Shown: positions 42,101-51,643, counted from the stretch's first letter. The stretch is DNA of 64,000 nt from Aspidapion aeneum (GCA_963576565.1 OY755038.1:202465013-202529012), one strand, 5' to 3'. Notes: generated from the letters alone by a model not told the origin. Translations and numbers: made by a program.

Positions 42101-43577
42101 CAAAGGGGGTTCAGTTTTTTCTATCTCCCCTAGAAATACCCGATACCACAAAAAAACAACGAATTTGGGACACCCTGTACAGGGTGTGACAATGAAGTCG
42201 ATTTTTTGAGAGGGAACACCCTGTATATTTTTGCATTTTAAGATTCGTCTTTTCTTTCTGATTTCAAAAATATACAATATCTACGTGCTGCGATTAATAT
42301 TTTTTGAGGTATATGCAGTATTGCCATGGGAGTATTGACTCTCAACTCCAATGTTTCTTCAAGTATTTCTTGATTGTGTTTGTATTTCAAATCATCACAC
42401 AGATCCAAGTTTTTTGGGAAGGAGCATTTACATTCTAGGCATCTAAACATAAAAGGAATACCTTTATTTTTGTATGCCATGTTTACTTTGACAGTGTTTA
42501 TTCAAATTAAATTGGGCACTAAATAATTTGTCACACAACTTGCACGTCACCGGCATTTTCACAGCACAAAAACGACGAATTTTCATAAAAAAGAACTGGA
42601 AATTATTAAAGTTTTGCTGTATAAAACAGTTTCAACAGAACAACGCTTGCGCACGTCTTGGAATTCATCTCGGTATTTAACGACTCGTTAAAATTCAAGC
42701 ACGCGAGCAGACACGAGACGGTGCCGAACATGTGCCGAATGACCACCACGCGTCTCCACAAACGAAAGTGGTAAAGGCCTTCACACACACAATTTACGTA
42801 ATCCGTAGCATGGCGCATAGCGGACTTTCAACCAATCAGCGATTGAATAGCAGCGGCCATATTGGATTTACGTAAGAAAAGTCCATAAGGTTGAACTTCT
42901 TACGCGTTATGTTTTTTTGTGTGTGATCGGCTTAACATGCAATATGCAATCGAGTCGAGGGAAGGCAGCTTCGTCGCGTTATATCATAGAAAAAGATCAA
43001 TTTCATTGCCTTATATAAACGCATAACCCGGACAGTATAATAGAGCGTATTATTTTATGAATTATTATTACATATTGCTCTTGGTAAAAAAATAAAATTA
43101 TTTTACAGTAGTCATAAAATATTTATTTTCAATATTTTTGACTGTATTATACAAATGGTAACAGTGGATATATAGACGCTTCGCCACTGGTTATATATCT
43201 AAATTGATTTTATGACCAAACCAGAATAAGAGTTAAGTGGTCCCAAAAACACAGCGTTGGTTAAATCATGGATCGGTTTACTTATCTCAGTTAAAACATT
43301 TAGAATAAAAGATAAAAATAACTATAACCGCAAAAATATGTTTAAAAAATATTACTCAAAATTTTTTTCATTAAACTTTACCTCTGGTTTATGTGTCTCC
43401 CACAAAAGAGGAATATTTTTCTTAACATGCTCATAAATCACTGGGATTTGCTTTTTAACCACAGTCAATCCATTAATATTGTCCGGAAGAAGTCGTACAG
43501 CCTCCCAACTCGCATTGATTCTGTGTTCTCCAAAAGGACCGAATCCGGTTATTAGGATGTTTCCAGTCATGATTTAT
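35971..43577 (-). CDS. Pgpep1: Pyroglutamyl-peptidase 1 (three coding exons)
   Basis: Minus-strand coding parts 43382-43570, 37824-38053 and 35971-36199 join (phase 0, phase 2) to 215 residues; human PGPEP1 has 209. This cytosolic cysteine peptidase (family C15) removes N-terminal pyroglutamate from peptides such as TRH. Visible: MTGNILITGFGPFGEHRINA at the N-terminus; catalytic Glu80 in TIESKAHGSGY; catalytic Cys143 in GRYLCEYIYYQSL; catalytic His162 in FIHVPPLDKPY. A 3' splice site lies 7 bases before the ATG (AG at 43578-43579), so there is a 5' untranslated or alternative first exon upstream. Introns hold a 9-bp minisatellite, an RTE fragment and several MITEs. Confidence 0.95.
36434..37391. 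repeat. 958-bp minisatellite, 9-bp unit AATTTATTT
   Basis: About 106 head-to-tail copies of a 9-bp unit, almost all identical. Variants are few and clustered: AATGTATTT twice at about 36756-36775, one 1-bp-shortened unit near 36932, AATTTGTTT three times at 36965-36990, AATTTACTT near the left end. It lies in Pgpep1 intron 2. Two frames stay open (Leu-Ile-Tyr and Asn-Leu-Phe repeats) only because the unit length is a multiple of three. Confidence 0.97.
37824..38053 (-). CDS. Pgpep1: Pgpep1 exon 2
   Basis: 230 bp, phase 0 in, phase 2 out; LVIHVGVSSL, catalytic Glu80, CCxxG-like cysteine region, ending LSYDPG(R). Donor AG|GTGAGA, acceptor TTTGTAG. Confidence 0.95.
38105..38509. mobile_element. 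Palindromic MITE, TIR ATACAGGGTGTCCC
   Basis: About 400 bp, almost entirely a diverged palindrome: ATACAGGGTGTCCC at the left and GGGACACCCTGTAT at the right, with matched interior blocks (AACATATGTCCGCAAATGAG / CTCATTTGGAGACATATGTT; AAAAGTACC / GGTACTTTT). It lies in Pgpep1 intron 1. Confidence 0.82.
38663..39295. mobile_element. Fold-back element, TIR ACCATTGTTAAAGGAGAAGA
   Basis: Arms of about 165 bp are nearly identical inverted repeats running from ACCATTGTTAAAGGAG through TTTCGGTTTTTAAAAAACC to AAAAACTGGAAC. The right arm is split by the hAT-like MITE at 38993-39186. Confidence 0.85.
38993..39186. mobile_element. hAT-type MITE (194 bp) with 8-bp target duplication
   Basis: Terminal inverted repeats CAGTGGCGTATATA and TATATACGCCACTG; perfect 8-bp duplication ACCAGACC at 38985-38992 and 39187-39194. 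Subterminal runs of G (left) and C (both sides) and a CTACATATTTCATGA interior shared with 30922-31118. It inserted into the fold-back arm. Confidence 0.92.
39345..40755 (+). pseudogene. RTE-like retrotransposon fragment 3 (decayed)
   Basis: Remnants in all frames of an RT: EISKAEIKRAFKKMKNNKS (about 39355-39410), QAGFRNGFSTVDHLLTMKIL (about 39555-39612), RRCVRQGDTISPKLFNQALE (about 39828-39885), and a C-terminal region near 40320-40440 (YNQCILLVLTYGSQTWTL). It differs from fragments 1 and 2 and includes a short TA run at 39752-39770. Confidence 0.8.
40756..41280. other. Pgpep1 intron 1 segment with one half of a long-range inverted repeat
   Basis: Non-coding. A 28-bp sequence at 40971-40998 (contains GTCGTTAAATACCGAGATGA) occurs exactly inverted at 42659-42686, with looser similarity around it. 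Confidence 0.6.
41281..42180. mobile_element. 0.9-kb palindromic MITE, end CAGGGTGTCCCAAATTCG
   Basis: Outer ends ACGGTGTCCCAAATTCG and CGAATTTGGGACACCCTGTA are inverted repeats, and the similarity continues inward over at least 250 bp (AGGTGAAAATCGCATTTTGATATAGCAAGCCG / its complement near 42040). Interior AT-rich, non-coding. A diverged sibling is at about 50540-51510. Confidence 0.8.
42177..42227. repeat. Minimal inverted-repeat element TACAGGGTGT...ACACCCTGTA
   Basis: About 51 bp bounded by TACAGGGTGT and ACACCCTGTA, sharing its first bases with the end of the preceding MITE. Confidence 0.6.
42238..42556 (-). pseudogene. Small C2H2 zinc-finger ORF with a frameshift
   Basis: On the minus strand, ATG at 42554-42556 opens 30 residues with a complete finger, C-X2-C-X12-H-X4-H (CKLCDKLFSAQFNLNKH...H). 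The frame then hits TAA at 42464-42466, but the +1 frame continues without a break as GIPFMFRCLECKCSFPKNL, a second finger-like module (C-X2-C...H), to a stop at 42238. One base fewer in the A-run at about 42468-42472 would fuse the two into a protein of about 106 residues. It is either a recently dead gene, a sequence error, or part of a transposon. Function unknown. Confidence 0.6.
43382..43577 (-). CDS. Pgpep1: Pgpep1 exon with start codon
   Basis: Coding 43382-43570 (63 residues), plus 7 untranslated bases after the acceptor TATTTTTTTTAG. ATG at 43568-43570 starts MTGNILITGFGPFG, exactly the expected N-terminus. Donor GAG|GTAAAG. Confidence 0.95.
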
Positions 43578-43592
43578 CTAAAAAAAATATGT

Positions 43593-45947
43593 ATACAGGG
43601 TGTCCCAGATAAAAGTAACTGCATGACGACACGAAAACGGTTTTGGTTAAATGAGAAAAAAGCCCGATCAGTGTATGAATTCTTGAACGAGTGAGAAAGA
43701 CTACTCCCTTAAAATAGGGTGAAAGTCAAACTGCGCATGCAATTTCAGTTGATTTAATTTTATTTTTAAGTCAATAAATAGAGAGTAAAAAGAGTTTTTA
43801 ACCGTAGATGACAAGTCCTTTTGAGTGATAAAAACTGTTAATTTATTTAAAAAACAGTTTTTCGCTTAGTTGGCTGTGAAACAAATGTCGTAATTGTGTT
43901 TTGTTGTCATACCTACCCAGGTAGTACGTCAAAAATAGGTCTTTTTTTATGACCATTGAAGTCTCCAACCTGACGTGTAAATGACCTTTAAATGACGTTC
44001 AAAAGACACACCTAAAATGACGTAATTTTTAGACGTTTTAAAGACGTCAGCAATATGACGTATTTGGGACCAAATCAGAACATCAGACACACAGACACAA
44101 ACCTATTTATGACTTTTTTTAAACTCGTCTGAATATATGAAATATTCCCTGCAGTTGAGAACACTGAAGGAAACTTAGACACAGAAGGTGACTCTTCTGT
44201 GACTTAGACCTGAAAGTACTGGAACAGGTACAGCGGTGTTCGTCTGTCAGGTACAGATCAAAATAGACCTATACCTAGACTTACACATCTCAACCTTGAA
44301 GCGAAAGAAGCCTCGAAGTTTGTATTAATTTAATATTTAATTTATTTTACATACGTACCCCCACATTCCGTATAAATTCGGTCAAGTTCTGACTGGGGCA
44401 CCATCTATGTAAGTATGAGTGTATGTCCCTTGGACAAAGTGTGCAGTGTGGGTAGTGACCAATTTATGACGTTTTTCAGACAAAAACTACACTACGAAAA
44501 GACGTCAAGTAACTGACGCCTTAAAGACAACATTTTTTGGTAGATGACCTGCTGGTCATCCAAACGACCACTTTTCGACGAAAAGAAGACGCCATTTGAT
44601 GACCCCTTGCTACCTGGGTATGTAACTATCTGTCAAATGTTTGCCAATTATTTGATAAGATAAGATTGTTAAGAGTTTTAAGTGTCGCAATAAGGAAAGG
44701 TTTCCAAATTGAAAATATTTTTACTTATGAGTCTTTCTTTTTATGTCATAAGAACTATCAAAATCTATTCTTCGTACGATTAATACCTGTGCTAACTTGA
44801 GCTCTAGTTGAACCCATGCGAGTTGGTTTTTAAATATTATAAGTTTATTCAAAATTTATTTCAACGCAAACAAAAAATTTTTTTTAAAAAATTTATAATG
44901 TTTTTTTAACAAAGGTTAAAAAAGTAAAGGTAAAAAGTAAAGGTCTAAATAAAATAATAGGCAAAATTTTGTATGTAACTATGACAACAAACACAATTAC
45001 GACATTTATTTCACAGCCAACTAAGCGAAAAACCGTTTTTTTTTTAAATAATCTTTTTTTCCATGCAAGGTCTTATTTAATGGCGTATATGGATCGTTCA
45101 TACTCGTCTTTTGTCTAGTCTTTTGTCTTGGTTTAGTCATATGTCTTGTTATAAGAAAGTTAAAACCACTGTTTCTTATGAGAGTGTTCATACAATGCTT
45201 TTGCTTTTGTTTTTGATTAGTCTTTGTCTTAAGAGTTGCCAACTTTCAATCCTTAGGACAACGACTAAGACGAGTGACAGACATCAGCTGATATTTGTTG
45301 TTTTTTTACAGGGCGTCCGAAGAGCGCAAGCAAGTTTTTAACAGAAAATCTCAACATAACCTCAAAATTTTATTTGTTTTTTTTTTCTTTCTCGCTTTTG
45401 TTCTTTCGTGTCTGTGTTTCGTGCACAGATTAGGTTAAATAAAATTGTTTTGTGTAGAAAATGACCCTTTTTATTCAAATTGAATTTTTTTTTCAGTGGA
45501 TTATGACTAAGACTAATCAAAAACAAAAGACTAAGACGAGTATGAACAATACTAAATTCAATATGTTGACATAAGAAATAACAAAGTTGTCCATGGTTAT
45601 AGAAAAAAAAAATCGTTAACATTCGATTAACCATAGTTGCTAATACAAATAAATTACCAAAATTTTATAAAATTTGTTTATAAGTTCAAAAAATACATAC
45701 ACCCAACCACCAAACTTTCAGCCTACTTTATTTACTACCTCTCAAAACCCCACCAGCCCAAGAACTTTTAGAAAACAACTTGTAGTTTGACTCGATATTT
45801 TGAAAACCCCTGTTGATATTTGTAATTTCGATACAGCGTCTGATTGGGCTTGGAATAGCGCAACTTTTTGCTTATTTAGGCAAAACCGTATCTCTTACCG
45901 TTTTCAAAATCCTCATGTAGTTACTTTTATCTGGGACACCTTGTATA
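43593..45947. mobile_element. 2.35-kb element, TIR TACAGGGTGTCCCAGATAAA
   Basis: Ends TACAGGGTGTCCCAGATAAAAGTAACTGCATGA-like and its complement (45915-45947) match over about 34 bp. Inside is another inverted pair (about 43830-43915 and 44965-45050: GTTGGCTGTGAAA...ATGTCGTAATTGTGTTT), plus an inverted pair of GACTAAGACGAGT-rich blocks. It lies in the 5' untranslated intron of Pgpep1, about 15 bp upstream of the 3' splice site. Confidence 0.78.
43916..44618. mobile_element. TA-flanked MITE, ends CCCAGGTAG...CTACCTGGG, rich in GACGT
   Basis: Ends CCCAGGTAG and CTACCTGGG directly flanked by TA on both sides (43914-43915, 44619-44620). Comparison with the opposite arm of the host element shows an uninterrupted GTTGTCATA-TA-TGTAAC-like site, supporting a TA target. 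About ten GACGT/ACGTC words occur in 700 bp. Confidence 0.78.
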
Positions 45948-46729
45948 TTTTCGGGAAAAGACTATGATATTTTATTTGTTTCTGTTGTAACTTACAATGA
46001 ATAGAGTTGTGTATTCATTGTAACTTATGATACTACGGGGTCCTAGGTTAGGATCGTACAACGGCGTTGTACGATTACGATTTGCGTGAAAGCTTGACGA
46101 AGCCACAAAACTGCATCGCAGTATTGGTCTTTGCTTTCAGCCAAATCAGATCAGAGTGATTTAATTTCACGGTGGATCGTGATTTAATTTAGCGGCGTCT
46201 CTTACTATGTGGGTAATGAAGCTGGCCTCACACTTAATTATAAAAAGACGATTAAACCAACCGGACAGAGCTGTATTGCAGCAGAAAGATCTGTCTATCT
46301 GTAGTCGTACGATTTCGCACTATCATCGCAGGTACATTTTTAGCACTATCTTTACCATAGGGCGTTTATTTAAAAGCACTACAATGTTAGTTAAAAATAA
46401 CATACTCATCGCAATGTCCACCAGAAGCTTGTGAAAAAGCCTATGTATATTTTAATCAATTTTTTCGTTATCTTAGAAGTTGGCTTTTTCTCTTCTTTAT
46501 TAAAAATTCGTTAAAAAATTTAGTCACTGTTTTTTTTTAATCTTGAGCCTCACGTTTCTTAACAAATGTGGACTTAACAAAAAGATCTAGCACCCCGACT
46601 ATAAAAAGCCATATTTTTAAAAAATCCCTCCGCCTCTGACTTCTCAGCTGACACTGACGTTTACTTCTAACCAAACATTTTTGTTTTTGTTTATTTGTCA
46701 AAAAATGCCAAATTTTTATTAAAAAAAAC
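45948..46729. other. Intergenic region between Pgpep1 and the signal-peptide gene (divergent)
   Basis: No coding frame recognised. A perfect palindrome TCGTACAACG-G-CGTTGTACGA is at 46054-46074. Because Pgpep1 is transcribed leftward with an upstream exon and the next gene rightward, this region probably holds both promoters. Confidence 0.45.
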
Positions 46730-46938
46730 ATGAAATGCATTCACGTCAACGCAAAAAAAGTCTTGTTTATTTTACTTACAGTGATAACCAATAATATCTA
46801 CACTGGTAAGTCTAAAAATAAACTCATTAAAATATTTTGTAATGAGTCGGTTTGATTTTAGCTGAAAATCAAATAAATTCAGCCAAGGAGGACACAGGAA
46901 AGGAACCTAACAATGGGGATGATATTAAGGAATTAAAG
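46730..46938 (+). CDS. Signal-peptide protein, first two exons, unrecognised
   Basis: Exon 1 (46730-46805): ATG after AAAAAAAACA, 25 codons plus one base, MKCIHVNAKKVLFILLTVI..., a classic signal peptide (basic N-region, hydrophobic core LFILLTVI), donor G|GTAAGT. Exon 2 (46862-46938): acceptor TTGATTTTAG, 77 bp, AENQINSAKEDTGKEPNNGD... ending ELK, donor GTAAGA, phase 0 out. Splice signals on both sides of a 56-bp intron and exact phase make this a convincing gene start. Product is probably secreted or ER-lumenal/membrane; the mature N-terminus is polar and acidic. No later exon was found in the next 6 kb, which are transposons, so the rest may lie to the right of the window or be missed. Confidence 0.7.
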
Positions 46939-47476
46939 GTAAGAATAGTTTTATGTTTAATACAAGCATAAATTTTATATACACTAGAACACAGAACACA
47001 AAACTTAGCTACCTACATTATTTAATTTATCAAGAGATAAGGACCTACCTACTTATTTATTTATTTAAAACCCAAAAGAATCAATTGTTTTACTTGACCT
47101 TGCAAAGTTTCCAGTTTGTTTACTATTTTTAATTTTGCCAAACTTCTATAACCTACAAAGGTGAAAATAAAATCAGTGGCAGGACCTACATAGGGGGAGT
47201 AAATTTTTTTCATATACTTCTTTTTTTTCTTAGGTCATTTTTTTATGAAAATGCAGAGCCCCACCACCACTATGCCTCTCTCAGTTTTTGGGATCATTTG
47301 ATAATTTTATTTGTGTGAATTGAGCTGTAGGCCACAGAAGACCCTGTAAGCTTTGCACTAGGTTTTGATCCACATAATTGGAAAGTTCCAAAAAAACAAA
47401 CTTTGTCTTATATTTTAAACTACAAACGTTTGTAGCTACATAATAAAACACTCAAAATTTTGCCTAAAAAACATAC
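46939..47476. other. Probable intron of the signal-peptide gene
   Basis: AT-rich, short ATTT run at 47050-47065. No exon recognised. Confidence 0.35.
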
Positions 47477-47478
47477 TA

Positions 47479-48123
47479 CAGTCAAACCTCTATAACTGGA
47501 ATTGAGGGGTGACAGCTAACCCAAAATGTGTACACCGAATGTGAAAATCCACAATCTTTTGCTAAGATTGTGTAAAGATTGTGAGGGATTGTGGTAACAT
47601 TGTGAAAGATTGTCAAGGGGCAGAGGGCCAACAGCCCATCAAAAATTGTTGCTACCTAAAAAAAAAAAGGTCATCATGTCTATAGTTTCCTTTGTGAGGG
47701 ATTGTGAAGGACTGTGGTAAGATTGTGAGTGAAAGATTGTGAGGGGTTGTGGTAAGATTGTGAATGATTGGGACAGACTGTCAGACTGTGTAAAGATTGT
47801 GAAGGATTGTGAGTGATTGGGATGGATTGTGTAAAGATTGTGAGGGATTGTGAAGGATTGTGGTAAAATTGTGACAGATTGTGAGTGATTGGGAGGGATT
47901 GTGTAAAGATTGTGAGAAATGTGTACACCAATTGTGAGAGCTGTTCACCCCTCGACTGGAACTTAAAGGGACAACCAAAACATTTTGAGTTATGACAAGT
48001 TTGAGTTATAGAAATTCGAGTTAGAGGTTAAAATATATATATAAAAAGTGCAGGGACCACTTAAAAGGTTCAAGTTATAGAGAGGTTTGAGTTATAGAAG
48101 CTCGAGTTAGAATGCTTCAACTG
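47479..48123. mobile_element. pogo/Tigger-like MITE, TA target, with nested insertion
   Basis: Starts CAGTCAAACCTCTATAACT and ends AGTTAGAATGCTTCAACTG, flanked by TA on each side (47477-47478, 48124-48125). Internal repeats of GAGTTATAGA and TTCGAGTTA fit the widespread pogo-like terminal family. It contains the GATTGTG element at 47504-47954. Confidence 0.75.
47504..47954. mobile_element. Mutator-like MITE carrying GATTGTG tandem repeats, copy 2
   Basis: Ends GAGGGGTGACAGCT and AGCTGTTCACCCCTCG; flanked by ACTGGAATT (47495-47503) and ACTGGAACT (47955-47963), a 9-bp duplication with one change. Left module AACCCAAAATGTGTACACCG...CCACAATCTTTTGCT as in copy 1, then runs of GATTGTG units; internal CATCAAAAATTGTTGC...GGTCATCATGTCTATAG shared with copy 1. 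451 bp against 649 bp in copy 1. Confidence 0.82.
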
Positions 48124-48138
48124 TATTAAGTATTTATG

Positions 48139-49420
48139 AGGTGCATGCAGCTACACCCCCCATAAAAGAATCAAAAAAAATCACTGTGGGAATTTTGTAC
48201 TAATTATGAACTAATTTTGTCCCCCAAAAAAAAATTTTGTACCACTCTCCTTCTACCTTTTTTTTCAATTTGAAAAAGGGGGTGTAGCTTCTAGTGGAAG
48301 CTACACCCCCCATAGAACGAAGAGGACTAGACAAAAAATTTCATTGCAGGAATTTTGTACTATTTATGAACTAATTTTGTCCCCCTTTAATTTTTTTCCC
48401 AGGTCCCTTTTTACCCTTTTTTTAAAAAAAAACAAAAGGGGGGTGTAGCTTCCAGTGGAAGCTACACCCCACCCATAGAATGAAGAGGGCTAGACAAAAA
48501 ATTTCAATGCAGGAATTTTGTACTATTTATGAACTAATTTTGTCTCCCTTTAATTTTTTCCCAGGTCCCTTTTTACCCCTTTTTAAAAAAAAACAAAAAG
48601 GGGTGTAGCTTTCCACTGGATGCTACACCCCACCCATAGAACGAAGAGGGCTAGACTTTTGTTTTTTAACAAAAAAGGGGTAAAAAGGACCTGGGAAAAA
48701 ATTAAAGGGGGACAAAATTAGTTCATAAATAGTACAAAATTCCTGCATTGAAATTTTTTGTCTAGCCCTCTTCGTTCTATGGGTGGGGTGTAGCTTCCAG
48801 TGGAAGCTACACCCCCTTTTGTTTTTTTTTTTAAAAAGGGGTAATAAGGGACCTGGATAAAAAATTGAAAGGGGACAAAATTAGTTCATAAATAGTACAA
48901 AATTGCAGCATTGAAATTTTTTGTCTAGCCCTCTTTGTTCTATGGGTGGGGGGGTGTAGCTTCCACTGGAAGCTACACACCCCTTTTTCAAATCAAAAAA
49001 AAGGTAGAAGGAGAGTGGTACAAATTTTTTTTTGGGACAAAATTAGTTCATAAATAGTACAAAATTCCTGCATTGAAAGTTTTTGTCTAGCCCTCTTCGT
49101 TCTATTGGTGGGGTGTAGCTTCCTTTTGTTTTTAATAAAAAAGGGTAAAAAGGGACCTGGGAAAAAAATTAAAAAATTAGTTCATAAATAGTACAAAATT
49201 CCTGCATTTAAATTTTTTGTCTAGCCCTCTTCGTTCTATGGGTAGGATGTAGCTTCCACTGGAAGCTACACCTCCCTTTTCCAAATCGAAAAAAAAAGGT
49301 AGAAGGAGAGTGGTACAAATTTTTTTTTTTACTGGACAAAATTAGTTCATAATTAGTACAAAATTCCCACAGTGATTTTTTTTTGATTATCTTTTATGGG
49401 GGGTGTAGCGGCATGCACCT
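48139..49420. mobile_element. 1.28-kb fold-back element with hairpin units and 9-bp duplication
   Basis: Terminal inverted repeats AGGTGCATGCAGCTACACCC and the complement of GGGTGTAGCGGCATGCACCT; perfect 9-bp duplication GTATTTATG at 48130-48138 and 49421-49429. Each half is a tandem array of about 155-bp units in opposite orientation; units have CTAGACAAAAAATTTCA, GGAATTTTGTACTATTTATG, AACTAATTTTGTCCCCC and a GTAGCTTCCA(C/G)TGGAAGCTAC palindrome. Six palindromes near 48286, 48447, 48605, 48791, 48957 and 49250. No ORF. Confidence 0.88.
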
Positions 49421-49779
49421 GTATTTATGAGTACTTAGCCAAGATTGTTTTTTCCAATAGCAATGATAAAGTAAAAGTAGTAGAGAAGACCTCACTTATC
49501 ATCCCTTTTAATACAACTATACATGGTGGTCCAGGTTAAAGTACATTAATTTTAATAGGTGAAATTTTTCAGAAACCAAACTTAGGTACAGAGTGGAAGA
49601 CCATAGTTTTAAAAAATTTTAAATAGAAAATTACAGTACTACCTGCTTACTACTTTTTGTTTTAATATTTGCACCCAGCCTTTTTTTGTCAAGAAACATC
49701 ATAAGAAGGAGTTTGTTTAACAATATTGTGCATGATCACGAACATTTTTAGCCATCTTAAGATCACCTAAACTTGTTTG

Positions 49780-50404
49780 GAAAGCCTGAAATTTTCAACT
49801 ATAATTCATCCATCAATTAAGGGGGTCTCAATCAAGTCAATCTGCTCGAAGAATCTTTGACTTACTACTATCTATTCCTAAAACTCAACTTATAAAAAAT
49901 TCTTTATTCTATGAGGGCAGAAAAATCTTTAACAAGTTTCCAATCTCTATAAAATCATGTGTGTCATTAGGAGCTTTAAAAAAAATCTTAAAAAAGTCCT
50001 GGTGGAGAGAGCATACTATGATTTGGAAGAATATTTTAATAACCCTCCTTTATAATGTGTTTTTGTTTTTGCCTTTATTTTTAATTTTTATTTTGTGATT
50101 TTGTCTAGACTTTTTTATTTTGTAAAAATTTCTATGTTTTTAATCTTTATATCAGATTTTTTTTTATTATCTAAAATTTTCTTTTTATTGATTTTTTTTA
50201 AAATTATTTTAGCTCTAATTTTATTTATTTAATTACACCTATTATTTTAAATATTTATTTGAATTTGATTTTTTTTTTCTTAAACTGAATTTTATAACAC
50301 CAACCAAGCTTAAATTAATTCTAGTTGGTTGAAATCTAATATCCTCCTATCTATATCCTATTTTGTAGGCCAAAGTACTTAATAAAATTGAATTGAATTG
50401 AATA
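49780..50404 (+). pseudogene. 3' end of a CR1/Jockey-superfamily LINE, decayed
   Basis: A C-terminal RT-domain remnant, LFYEGRKIFNKFPISIKS (about 49903-49956) then, after a frameshift, VERAYYDLEEYFNNPPL-stop (about 50000-50055), followed by an AT-rich 3' UTR and an AATAAAATTGAATTGAATTG tail (50382-50404). Severe 5' truncation. Confidence 0.7.
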
Positions 50405-50539
50405 TTGTGTAATTTTTATATATATTTTTTAAACTATTATTGATTTTTTTGTTTCTTGATTGTTCACATGTTTAATTTTAAATTGTTGCGTGTATTTATT
50501 TGTATGTTATGCTGTTACTTTTATTTTGACGTTAATAGG

Positions 50540-51510
50540 CTCAATGTTCTTTGGGGGTTTTAGGTATTTCTAGCTAGAGATAGATAAAAACAAATAGTCC
50601 TGTCCTGGGCTTGATTTTCAAAACATCTTCAGATGTCAAATCCACTTCTTGAGAAACCTAATAGTTTTTCAGCTATGAGGATATTTTGAAAAGTCTGCAT
50701 TTATGGAGGTGGCCTAAAACTTTTTTATTTATTTAAATTTCATATTGGTGTAAAAGATTCTTTATAGCATTTTTTATTATTTAAAACCCAACTGTCAAAC
50801 TGAATTTTATCACTTTTAGATTTTGTGATATTACATATTATCTCTATTTCTTTGACTCCTTTATTTATTTAGGGAATGACTCATTTATTTATTTATATTT
50901 TTTATATTTTCTATTTTTATTTTATGTTTTAATTTAATGACTGGGTTTAAAATATTCAAATACTTCTTTTTTTTAAATAAAGAAGTTAAAAGTAATTATG
51001 TAAAAAACATTATAACTATAACATATTGAGTGTGATACATCATTTTAAAGAAAATTTACACTGATTTCAAAAATTAATTAAAAAAAAAGGGTTATTCCAT
51101 AAGAAAACTACTTTCTCTATGTGAGGGGTTCAGAATTGAAGTGGATCAAGTCCAATTTCGCACTATTTTAAGTTAATCCTCTTTAAAGGTATATTAAACA
51201 ATGTTTATTTCAGTAGAGGAGTGATTCACGTCGCACTTTACGCATTAAAGCGGCCAGAGTTGGTTTTCATTTGGTTTCTGAAATAAACATTGTTTAATAT
51301 ACCTTTAAAGCGGAATAACTTAAAAAAGTGCGAAATTGGACTTGATCCACTCTGAACCCCTCATGTAATAGCTCAAAAAGATGGACACATTGATTTCTTA
51401 TTAAAAAAATCTATAAAAAAGTAATTTGCACCAAAATGAAATTTTTATAAATAAAAAAGTTTTAGACCACATTCCCTCATAGCTAAAAAACTACAAGGAA
51501 GCCTATCTAG
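50540..51510. mobile_element. Diverged sibling of the 41281-42180 MITE
   Basis: Shares ordered blocks with the 41.3-kb element: GGTATTTCTAG, AAAAGTCTGCATTT, AACTTTTTTATTTATT, TTTTGTGATATTACAT, and at the right AAAATTTTTATAAATAAAAAAGTTTTAGACC. Termini not preserved clearly. It is split by 51122-51363. Confidence 0.55.
51122..51363. mobile_element. Palindromic MITE (242 bp), TIR TGAGGGGTTCAGA
   Basis: Arms of about 95 bp (TGAGGGGTTCAGAATTGAAG...AACAATGTTTATTTCAG and its complement) differ at only a few positions around a roughly 50-bp centre. Confidence 0.85.
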
Positions 51511-51583
51511 AAGCGGTTCTGATGTTTGAAGACATTTCGTAGATCGAGCCAAGGACATGCTTACCCGTTTTTATGTATCTCGG

Positions 51584-51584
<1 letters not shown>

Positions 51585-51640
<56 letters not shown>
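51585..51640. repeat. (TA)28 microsatellite
   Basis: Uninterrupted TA dinucleotides. Confidence 0.97.
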
Positions 51641-51643
<3 letters not shown>

